NCBI RefSeq assembly: GCF_026151205.1
Contig: NC_087079.1
Span: 16,796,945-16,860,944 of the forward strand
From: Bolinopsis microptera
Lineage: Eukaryota; Ctenophora; Tentaculata; Lobata; Bolinopsidae
Direction of reading: 5' to 3'
DNA length: 64,000 nucleotides
Positions within the stretch are counted from its first letter, which is position 1. Each line of letters opens with the position of its first letter. Positions 46,009-56,655 of this stretch are shown one piece after another. The notes under the pieces are model-generated. The model made no database searches and was not told the DNA's origin. It saw only the letters and a program-made list of their open reading frames with translations. The position numbers were made by a program, and so were the translations under genes.

Positions 46009-49000
46009 TCACTTGGAAAAAACTCTTTCCTTTAACCTCACCCACAGACTAGAACTCCTAGAGTTAGACTTATCATCTGATAATATAAAGTTTGTTTCAA
46101 CAGCATCAGCATTCTGCTCGTAACCCGTGTGATCCGCGTCTCCCAACAAGTTTACAAACACCCTGTCTTCGTTCACAATGGATGCCACATAATTGGCGGT
46201 ATGCCAAGGAGGTGCCCGTCTGTCTTTAGCAGCGGTAGTTATAAAAACATCACAACCTGAATTAACGGTGCCTAAGTCTAGAGGTCTGAACCCATTGCTG
46301 TCATCCGGGGATTCATAACCCCATTCTTCTTTCTCCTCCGAAGACAGAGGTAAAGAGGGATTCAACATAGCAGTGTGAAGATCCAGGAATGGAAACCGGA
46401 GGACCAGCTTGCTGACAATTCCAGGAACAGAGTGTGCAGCGCGCGCTGCGATAAGCGCCCCGCTGGAGGAAGCGTGGAGTGTGGAGGAGGACGGGGTTGT
46501 GAGGTTGAGGGATTGTACGTGTTTTATACAATTCAGTGTGTCGAGGACACTGTTTTCTTTCTTAGTTCCGATACCCTGTAGTTTGGTGATATTAGAATTG
46601 ACAAAGACATTTATCATAATTAACCTTTCTAATATCCATACACAAAATAATCACTCAGGACGTAAACCACCAAAAATATATGTTTGAACCTAAAGTTTCA
46701 GATTTATCTATGGACTCTGGCTTCCTCTTAAATACAGCGAGGGAAAATGTCGGCCATCTATATTCTATACTCTATACACGAACCTGTAGATACCAGCTGT
46801 GGCCGAGTTCATGCTGCAAGTATCAACAAGTAAGTTAAGATTATACCTTATAATAACATACATGTTAACATGGGTATTAATGTATATTAGAGAAATTTTG
46901 AATAATTTTGGGGAACTTTGGGGAACTTTTTTTTGGGGGACTTCAGAAATCTTGGGTGACTTTCCCAAAGTTCCCCTTGGACCCCCCCCCCCCCCCCCTC
47001 CTATACACGAACCTGTAGATACCAGCTGCGGCCGAGTTCTCCTCCACCCCTCACATGACACAGCACAACTTTCCAGTTCTTATCAAGAAGCTCCCTGGGC
47101 AGAGTCTCCCAGGAGTAAAACAGATTCTCACCATAGCAACCGTACGTGATAAACAGACAGGGTGAGCACTCAGCGAGAGAGTCTTCATTCGCTGCAATGT
47201 TTCATAACATTCCAGGATAATTTAAACAGTCAAAGTTTAAGTATCTACAGTGCTTACGGGTGTTTCGGATAGGGCTTGTGCAAATATGCGCAAAAAGCAA
47301 GATCATGCACGAGTACATCTGATCACAAAGAGCAGATTAAATCAGGTTATACAGAATTAGGCTAACCTATGATACTTTCAACACTACTATATAACAAATA
47401 ATTTGAGAATATGAGTATGACGTAGAAATGTCGATACGTTATTCAGCTTTATATTTTCATTAGAATCTGTCTTCACTGAGTCTATTCAGAAATTTGAATG
47501 AAAGAACTAACCTATAATGGTGATGGGAACGTTAACATCCCCAGAGGGAGCTGAATCAGTGAACATCTCGTATCTCCCACGTGATATGAGCCTGCCACGT
47601 GATATCTGGAACTTGGAGAAGGGAATAGAGAGCTGCTTCACTGGTTTCGTCAGACTGTGTACCTTGATGTTCAGATGGGTCTGAGGGAGATAAGGTTTAA
47701 ATATCCAGTGGGAGATCCAGACTAGGGCCGGTCGTTCACATATCATGTAATCACTTTTTGAACAATTTTTACCCCCCCCCCCCCCGCTCCGTAATCAGTT
47801 TTACACATAGCTATTGAATCAAAATTACACCAGCGTATTTCATTTGGAAACCCCCCTCTCCCCTCGGGTGATTATGTAATATGTGAACGACCCCCTATTT
47901 ACAGGTTGTGGAGCAGACAAATTAAACAGTGTCTGAAAGAAGAGTATTGAGCTGCTACCTGGTGAGGAGATGAGTTAGAGTTTGGGGATACAAGAGAAAC
48001 ATCAGCTGGGAAGGGTATCTCCGCAATAGTATTAGAGTAGTCCTCTGGGTCCAGCAGGGTCACTTTGTAGTTACCTCTGAAATTATACATTTTCCAGGTA
48101 TATGTAGTCAATGACTAGACAGGGTTATTGAAAATTACAAAGAATAAAATGGCGTCTGGACTTGGGACCAGCTCATAGTACATTTCATTAATGCCCTCTG
48201 AAAACCATTTTGCTAGCTCAAATTATTTGTTATATAGTAGTGTTGAAAGTATTAAAACTGTTGATAATGATATGGAAAATTAGTTTTTAATGCTATTTTA
48301 TAGAAAATTGGACCCAATGAAGGAAAAAAAACTTTCCCAACGTATAGTATTAATATGGTGCGAGGTCCGGTCCTTCAGTATATAATATACTCAACTTTAA
48401 ACATTAAAAATTACCTGTTTCCTGAATCGTCCAGAGTTGAATGATAAACCACAATTCCCCTGTCAAATGTTTCTAATTCATGAATAACTCCAAAATCATT
48501 AGGGTGGGCTGAGAAAGTTTCTGTTTTAGGGTAAGTTGGGACAGATTCAGGAGCTTTGTTTATAGGGTCAGACCAGTAAAGGTGTAGATTAGGGTTATCC
48601 GTGGATGACTTTATCGCTATCAACCGGTCTCCGTGATGATCGATGTAGCATTTGCTATCTGAAATAAGAGGAATAATCATGAATATTTTAAAATTACAAT
48701 TGCAATACGAAATAGGCACCGGTATCAAGTCCCCGCTAATATGATCGATGTAGCATTTACTATCTGAAATGAGAGGAATAATTATGAATATTTTAAAATT
48801 ACAATTGCAATACGAAATAGGCACCGGTATCAAGTCCCCGCTAATATGATCGATGTAGCATTTGCTATCTGAAATAAGAGGAATAATTATGAATATTTTA
48901 AAATTACAATTGCAATACGAAATAGGCACCGGTATCAAGTCCCCGCTAATATGATCGATGTAGCATTTACTATCTGAAATGGGAGGAATAATTATGAATA

Positions 49001-52000
49001 TTTTAAAATTGCAATACGAAATAGGCACCGGTATCAAGTCCCCGCTAATATGATCGATGTAGCATTTACTATCTGAAATGAGAGGAATAATTATGAATAT
49101 TTTAAAATTGCAATTGCAATAACAAATAGGCACCGGTATCAAGTCCCCGCTAATATGATCGATGTAGCATTTACTATCTGAAATGGGAGGAATAATTATG
49201 AATATTTTAAAATTGCAATACGAAATAGGCACCGGTATCAAGTCCCCGCTAATATGATCGATGTAGCATTTACTATCTGAAATGAGAGGAATAATTATGA
49301 ATATTTTAAAATTGCAATTGCAATAAGAAATAGGCACCGGTATCAAGTCCCCGCTAATACTGCTATCTCGGCCAGGATAAAAATGTTGATTCCCTGATCG
49401 TTATTACAGCACAAATCCCATAGGTAAGCAGCGCAGAAATCCCTGTTACACATTGTGTAAACACTAAACACGCTAGTAACCTACCCTGTAGAGGATGATG
49501 CACCAGGTTCTCCTCCCCACATTGTGTAAACACTAAACACGCTAGTAACCTACCCTGTAGAGGATGATGAACCAGGTTCTCCTCCCCACATTGTGTAAAC
49601 ACTAAACACGCTAGTAACCTACCCTGTAGAGGATGATGAACCAGGTTCTCCTCCCCACATTGTGTAAACACTAAACACGCTAGTAACCTACCCTGTAGAG
49701 GATGATGAACCAGGTTCTCCTCCCCACATTGTGTAAACACTAAACACGCTAGTAACCTACCCTGTAGAGGATGATGAACCAGGTTCTCCTCCCCACATTG
49801 TGTAAACACTAAACACGCTAGTAACCTACCCTGTAGAGGATGATGCACCAGGTTCTCCTCCCCACATTGTGTAAACACTAAACACGCTAGTAACCTACCC
49901 TGTAGAGGATGATGAACCAGGTTCTCCTCCCCACATTGTGTAAACACTAAACACGCTAGTAACCTACCCTGTAGAGGATGATGAACCAGGTTCTCCTCCC
50001 CACATTGTGTAAACACTAAACACGCTAGTAACCTACCCTGTAGAGGATGATGAACCAGGTTCTCCTCCCCACATTGTGTAACACTAAACACGCTAGTAAC
50101 CTACCCTGTAGAGGATGATGAACCAGGTTCTCCTCCCCACATTGTGTAAACACTAAACACGCTAGTAACCTACCCTGTAGAGGATGATGAACCAGGTTCT
50201 CCTCCCCACATTGTGTAAACACTAAACACGCTAGTAACCTACCCTGTAGAGGATGATGAACCAGGTTCTCCTCCCCACATTGTGTAAACACTAAACACGC
50301 TAGTAACCTACCCTGTAGAGGATGATGAACCAGGTTCTCCTCCCCACATTGTGTAAACACTAAACACGCTAGTAACCTACCCTGTAGAGGATGATGAACC
50401 AGGTTCTCCTCCCCACATTGTGTAAACACTAAACACGCTAGTAACCTACCCTGTAGAGGATGATGAACCAGGTTCTCCTCCCCACATTGTGTAAACACTA
50501 AACACGCTAGTAACCTACCCTGTAGAGGATGATGAACCAGGTTCTCCTCCCCACATTGTGTAAACACTAAACACGCTAGTAACCTACCCTGTAGAGGATG
50601 ATGAACCAGGTTCTCCTCCCCACATTGTGTAAACACTAAACACGCTAGTAACCTACCCTGTAGAGGATGATGAACCAGGTTCTCCTCCCCACAGCACTCC
50701 CCCAGGTTACCCAACAGGTACACGTGACTTGTTAACTTAGTGTTAACGTTTACAGCAGTTAACTTCTTATCTTTAGAGCACGTGACACTGACCACCTCAT
50801 CCGACCTACAGCTCTGGTGAACTGTGTGTTGTTCTCCAGTCTCCAGGTTGAGGAAGATAGCGGTGTCAGGTCTCATGTTGGTGTTGATGGTGGTGTAGAT
50901 TATGCTGGAGTCTGTGGTCCACTGCAGCTGGTGACCAGAGTCTAGTGTTTTTATTAGAGTACCTGTTTCTTCCTGGTTGGAAGTTTTGTTTATTCATTGA
51001 TAATTTGAAATAGTTAACATTATAAAGGGATAATTCCTAACAAGGACTGATACGTTTGCACGATTTGAATGCTCCTTTTTACTGCCAATTATTGTAAATT
51101 GTAAAAAATACAAGTAAAATAAAGAACTGGTCTATGAAAATAAATACTCACATTTATAAGAAAGATACGACTCTCCATATCAGAGCTAACAAGAACAGCT
51201 AAATATTCCCCACAGTGTATCACCTCCCTAACTTCAGCCAGACCATCCAGATCATCACACAATGTAACATCCTCGCTTGGAGACATCCGGTATCGTACCA
51301 GCTGCTTCTTACCAGTTTTAGAGTCCGTGCTGGAGATGTGTCCCAATTTAATCAATGAAGTTGGTGTAATCGAGTTGACTATGCAAACAAGTTTCGATAA
51401 ATCTTGAACATTTCCAATATTTTAAAGTTCCAGATAATCAACAATATTAAATAGAAATTCAAGGAATTCATTCTCAAATTCGTAATCTTACTTGCAGAAG
51501 TAGTGGCGTCCATTGAAGAACTGAGCGTTTTGGAGGAACCTAGGGATAACCCTACACTGACTGGAACTCTGCATGGACGTCTTGTCTCTGTTTGTCTCCT
51601 CCTCTGATATACCGTACTTCTTCATCGTCCTCTCGTTGTATCTGGTAAAGGGAGATGAGTTAAAAAGTAGTTGATAACTAAATTTATAAATACCTTTATT
51701 AGGGGGAGAAATATTTGTGTATTTGAAGAACTAGACAAGTCTCCTCGTTCTAAGGAGAGCACGAAGCACTATCATAATAATAAGGATTGGACCAAGAAGT
51801 TTTTAGAAAGTAAGCGACTAACCGTGACAGAAACTCTCTGGCTTTATCCGAGTCAGCGCCTCTGGTATAGGAGAGCTGGCGTACACCATGTAGTCTGGAA
51901 TTTTCACGTGCAGGATTGTATGTCACGTGATGCCTTATGTGTGTACATTCTGGGTTTAAACTGAAGGAAGAGTGACACCGGGTGTTTGTATAGGACTGCT

Positions 52001-52061
52001 GGCTGGTGTTCACACTTTTTTCGACAATTCTGGAGCAAATGCGACCGTGTTTTAGTAGCAT
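46009..52061 (-). CDS. PREPL: Prolyl endopeptidase-like serine hydrolase (PREPL/oligopeptidase B family)
   Basis: Nine exons: 52061-51823, 51641-51496, 51402 or 51378 to 51152, 50972-50657, 48658-48415, 48076-47959, 47680-47512, 47191-47013 and 46575-46009. The product is about 734 residues, close to PREPL. An N-terminal beta-propeller (SLIKLGH, GDRLIAIKSS) precedes the alpha/beta-hydrolase domain with ITYGCYG and CHVRGGGELG. The presumed catalytic residues are Ser in LHASSSGALIAA, Asp in TTAAKDRRAPPWH and His in GDADHTGY. The serine context differs from the usual GGSxGG. Exon 2 keeps frame only with a GC donor (T|GCAAGT); the overlapping GTAAG donor breaks it. Exon joins 4-5 and 8-9 cross regions holding duplicated splice sites. 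A cytosolic or mitochondrial hydrolase role is inferred. Confidence 0.88.
46770..47041. repeat. Duplicated PREPL exon 8 donor flanking a hairpin/poly-C insert
   Basis: A roughly 40-bp segment (TATACACGAACCTGTAGATA then CCAGCTG) holding the last bases of exon 8 and its donor occurs at 47002-47041 and again at 46773-46812. Between them is a hairpin (GGGGAACTTTGGGGAACTT against CCCAAAGTTCCCCTTGG) ending in about 18 C. The hairpin-plus-poly-C design resembles the ends of the 310-3577 element. Confidence 0.75.
47725..47895. mobile_element. MITE with GGTCGTTCACATAT ends and TA duplication
   Basis: The left end GGTCGTTCACATATCATGTA and the inverse of the right end GGTCGTTCACATATTACATA continue to AATCAC. 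TA borders both sides, which fits Tc1/mariner-like integration. The core includes a poly-C run. It lies in PREPL intron 6. Related to 23027-23176. Confidence 0.8.
48638..49360. repeat. PREPL: 99/105-bp tandem array carrying the PREPL exon 5 acceptor, about 7 copies
   Basis: On the minus strand each unit has TTATTCCTCTTATTTCAG|AT followed by the start of exon 5 (AGCAAATGCTACATCGATCA), then TATTAGCGGGGACTTGATAC. Unit lengths are 105 or 99 bp, all multiples of three, and the host frame stays open through the whole array. Confidence 0.95.
49440..50695. repeat. PREPL: 69-bp tandem array carrying the PREPL exon 4 donor, about 18 copies
   Basis: On the minus strand each unit reads GGGGAGGAGAACCTGGTTCA, CATCCTCTACAGG, then GTAGGTTACTAGCGTG and TTTACACAATGT. 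The copy nearest 50657 joins the full exon and is taken as the functional donor. The unit is exactly 23 codons with no stop in the exon frame. One copy (about 50085) lost one base. Confidence 0.97.
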
Positions 52062-52604
52062 CCTAATGAACAAGACAGTGGTGAAAACTAAATAATGAAC
52101 TTGATGATGTAGTGGTTGGGAGGCTTGTTTTTGGATTGCTTATTAAATTAAGGGAGTGGCTGACATTTTTCATTTCTGTCTCAAACAATCTGAAGGATAA
52201 GCTTCATGCCCCATTGAAGGGCGAAAACAAGGATTAAATTGGCAACTGTAGTACCAAACCTCCAAAAATAAAATCATAATCACAAAAAGCTAACCATACA
52301 ACAAAAACTTAAATTTAATGTTCAGTCTAAATCAAGGAACATTCCACCTATAAAGTTTTATCTATATCTTATAAAAAACAAAAATTAAATAAGAGTTGTT
52401 TCTCTCTGAAACATTCCGATTTCTTCGGCTTCTCAAGAATGTCAAGATGGGTCACGGTTCTTAACATCCCGATGACAGTTGCACAAATTGCTGACATTAG
52501 CCTCACTCCACTGACCGACATTATCTTCAGAGTAGATAATAAGGATAGAATCGAAAACACTTAAACGGTATCACGTGCTCTAGTACATATCACGTGTTCT
52601 ATTA

Positions 52605-53679
52605 TCACGTGTATTGGGGCTCGTAGGGTGGTATCCTCACGACCAGCCCATCAAAGTTCTCCTGGACAATCACCTGACATCCCAGTCTGGAGTGGTCCGT
52701 CAGTCCGTATGCCATGTCCAACATATCCTCCTCATCTTCACAAGGCTCACTTCCTGAAGTAAAGGTTTTAACGTTATACATTGTATAATGTATAATGTAC
52801 AATGTACAATGTATAATGTATAATATCCTCCTCATCTTCACAAGGCTCGCTTCCTGAAGTAAAGGTTTTAAAGTTATACATTGTTAGAGTTAATAATGGA
52901 CAAAGGCTCCTTGACCCCTTAATTTCAATCTTAATTACGATTCATGTCATGTATAATGTATAATGTTTAATGTATAATGTAAGCGAACTAAACACCCCAA
53001 GAAAACTGAAGGTCCAACTCACCCAAGTTATCAAACCAGTCAGGATGAATGACAAGATGACAGGTACAACAGGAGAGGGTTCCCTCGCATGCTCCTTCAA
53101 GGTCGATATCGTGCTGGTGCGCTACCTTCATTAGGTTCTCTCCTGGCGAGTAGAGGGGAGATGTTAGGGGTGGCTGGTGCGGGGGGGGGGGGGGGGGGGG
53201 GGTTGGGGGGAGAGGACCTGCTACTGTTATCATACTTTCTACAGTCATAGGAGATCTATCTTGTTATCGTTAAGAAAAACTCGCATTGGAAATAAGGAGA
53301 TTAAAAGCAGCAGTGAGCACCCAGAAACACTGTTAATACCCTACTGACTCACGGAAAGAGTTAGCTTACCTATTTGTGCATCAACTATAAAAGAGTCGCC
53401 ATCCCGGTCAATGAATTGAACTTTTACAGTTTTCTTTTCAGATTTTGATGATACAAATTTTCTCGAATCAAGAACCCCACAAGAAGAACGAAGAGTTGAT
53501 GTTTTTGAGTTGATTGTCGCTGATCTCCAAAGCGGAGCTGTCAATTTAGTGAACGATGACGTCATTCGGAACGATGACGTAATCCGGGAACAAGGTGGCC
53601 TCACGTTACCATTGTAGTTAAGCATTGGAAGACATCTGATTAAGTTTCGGAGGTTTACAGTCAGTATTCCAGTTGACAT
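52605..53679 (-). CDS. FDX1: Mitochondrial [2Fe-2S] ferredoxin, adrenodoxin (FDX1) type
   Basis: Three exons, 53679-53370, 53142-53023 and 52753-52605, all in phase, give about 192 residues. The N-terminal 90 residues are basic and Ser/Thr-rich, a mitochondrial presequence. [13 protein letters not shown] begins the ferredoxin fold. [20 protein letters not shown] carries three cluster cysteines and SRLGCQV the fourth. [14 protein letters not shown] is the acidic partner-binding helix. It transfers electrons from ferredoxin reductase to P450s or Fe-S assembly. The short C-terminus lacks the FDX2 tail, favouring FDX1. An extra cysteine replaces the usual serine after the second ligand. Exon 3's acceptor is duplicated 100 bp upstream. 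Confidence 0.93.
52722..52885. repeat. Duplicated acceptor of ferredoxin exon 3 with TATAATGTA microsatellite
   Basis: About 65 bp holding intron end, TTTACTTCAG and the first codons of exon 3 occur at 52722-52787 and, exactly 100 bp away, at 52822-52885. Between them are repeats of GTATAATGTATAATGTACAA. The copy nearer the exon (52753) continues into the full coding exon; the other is only a fragment. More TATAATG repeats lie at about 52945-52980. Confidence 0.85.
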
Positions 53680-54840
53680 TAGGAAGTTCAGAGTTCAGTC
53701 AAGTGGTACTCGCTTAATCCAGTCACGTGATACTGGTCCAATCTCCCCTATCTGGATATATTAGACAGTAGTTCTTTCTCTTACAGCTTTTAAGTTTTTA
53801 CCAAACATGTGCTAACCTAGGGAACAAAACAGAATTAGGATTTTGAGATCGGAACAAAATATGCTGTAACAGCCTGCACCCTTAAAGTCGTATAATAAAT
53901 AATTTACCAACTTAAAGCTACAAATCAATCGCATTGCAATAAAAGTTTCAAATTAGTAATTAAATAGCAAAAACCAACTGGAAGAAACATCAAGACCATC
54001 CAAGATTGAGAAATCATTTGGTACAATATCACTGAACTGGTGACTAACAGACTATAGTTCAGTTAATATTGTAGTGAAGTAAAAACATAGACAGTGATAT
54101 AACTCCCGATAAACAGTTTGATAATTTAATTGAAATTCCCGTAGAGTTTGAAAGTGTCCAAGAAACCGACTAATGGAGGTATAGGTTAGGGTAGAAATCT
54201 TTAGGGTTAGAGTTAGACTAATCTTTATGGACGCCCCCCCCCCCCCCCGACGCTGACCCTAAAATCTATCCTCAGTGGTCGGACTTCTTAGATACTGCCC
54301 AAAGTCCTGCCACGGGACGTTCAGCCACAGTGCAACGTTTCACATACTTTTAACCCTCCTGTTGTCGGGTAAGAGGTGGATTTTGGGTTAGGTTGAAGAT
54401 AGATGCAAACATTTCTTTTAGGTACTGTTCAAGAACGTCCCAGGGCAGGTAAATGCATCAAGGGAAGTTAAAAAGTCACGTTGTTAACAAAATGAGTATT
54501 ATATAAACAAATAAGCGAAATTTACTTTACAATATAGTAACACGGTAACAGAAGGTGGTTTATTAAGCCACGTGCGTGCTGTTGTCATGTATTCAAAAAT
54601 GGTTGTCAAGAAATCAATGATATTAATATAATGATAAATGATGTTAAAAGAAAATAAAAGAAGGAACCAAACCCAACCAGACAAAAAAAAACAGCCGAGG
54701 CTAGCTGAATATATTTTGTCCCTCTTTTTCACTTATTGAACGTAGCGAAAATTAAGTAAACATCAACATTAAACATCATTACCTGAACAAAAGCTCACAT
54801 TAAACCAAAATAACCTTAAACGATTACAAACAAGCCTTCT
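53680..54840. other. Intergenic spacer between the dsRBD gene and ferredoxin gene
   Basis: AT-rich, with a short poly-C run at about 54236-54248. An open frame at 54499-54732 is hydrophobic but has no recognised family and weak coding character. The part nearest 53680 should hold the ferredoxin promoter. Confidence 0.4.
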
Positions 54841-56624
54841 TTACGAATCCGAAGAGTCTTCTATAATTTTCCAGACGGAGATGGCTTTGTGGGCCACCAT
54901 CTGCTCAGCTATCCTCTTGCTGCAAGCCAGGGGACCGAGAACCTTTTCTGGAAACTTCTCGTGACTCACCTCCGCAGTGAAACCTTTACCTGTAAGGATA
55001 GATCAACAATTTAAGATGGTGTCAGTTTGATGGGGAATAAGTTGGTCGATAAAGTGTGACTAAAAATGGAGCAACATCCAATAAAAAACTCCAACAGCAC
55101 GCCATAAAATGTCATTAAAAAGGAATTAAGATGTCATTAAAAAGGAATTAAAAAGCAATTAAAATATCATTAGAAAGGAATTAAAATGTGGCACAATTAA
55201 ACAGCAACTAGGATTTCGCGATTATTTTGGCCAAAAATCGCGATACCGCGATTTCTAACAGGCTATACATTAAACTATACATAAAATTTGTCGCAAATAA
55301 TGGGAAAAATCGCGATTCCGCACATGCCGCGATTTCCTTTTGTCCCTGAGTCAGCAACAAACCTCCTACAGGGGTGATCGTGTAGGAGGGATACTTTAAA
55401 CCACACTTAGCAAACTAACCACACTTAGCAAACTAACCACACTTAGCAACTAACCACACTTAGCAACTAACCACACTTAGCAACTAACCACACTTAGCAA
55501 CTAACCACACTTAGCAACTAACCACACTTAGCAACTAACCACACTTAGCAACTAACCACACTTAGCAACTAACCACACTTTGCAACTAACCACACTTAGC
55601 AACTAACCACACTTTGCAACTAACCACACTTAGCAACTAACCTCCTACAGGGGTGATAGTGTACGAGGGATACTTTAAACCACACTTAGCAAAGTATTCC
55701 TGCAACTGATTCTTACACCAAGAGTATTTAGAGACACCTGCATTCCGCTTAGGATCCCCGTCTGCTACTGGAACACCCTGTCAAACAATATATATCCATG
55801 ATGATCAGATAAAAATTGTGTTAAAACGATCTAACCAATGATGATATTTATCTTAACATAACTCAACATCCCATCGTTATGAATAGAGCAGATTCTATCC
55901 ATCCCATCAAATTTAGAATGCTAAAATTAAATAACAAAGTGAAAGTGAAATTAGCACGTTTCTTACATTTTCATCGATAACGTTCAGGGCTTGTAACAAT
56001 ACACAAGCGGCTGACTTTTCCGCCAAAACTTTAGACTTCATAGTCTTGCTAGTGTAACTGTTCTCATTCACTGTTATCTGAAATTAGTGGTATAATAAGG
56101 ACAACAAACACACGTAAAGAGGAAAAAGTCAAATTTTCGATACAAGACAGTAAATATTCACATGACCTCCAAAGTCTAAGCTTCAACAAAGACACACTTA
56201 CAATACTAGAGAAACACACTTACAATACTAGAGAAACACACTTACAATACTAGAGAAACACACTTACAATACTAGAGAAACACACTTACAATACTAGAGA
56301 AACACACTTAGGGGGGGGCCAAGTGGATATTTGTAGATATTTGTAGATTAATGTAGAATGGATAATCCACGAAAAAAGTGGATGACATTCTACAAATATC
56401 TACATTCATCTCCAAAAATTCAGTAGAATTTCTGGGCATTAACTTCAATTTCATCACGTTTTATATATGCTAAGTGATTTAATGATATTATCTGACTACT
56501 TGCACAGTTCTTCTATGTTTATTTGAGTGTATTTACATGGAGATTATGGTCCATAAACACTATCATATAGAGAAAAGCAATGATCTAAAAGGGTGGAACT
56601 ATCTAATTTAATGTTGCATATTAT

Positions 56625-56655
<31 letters not shown>

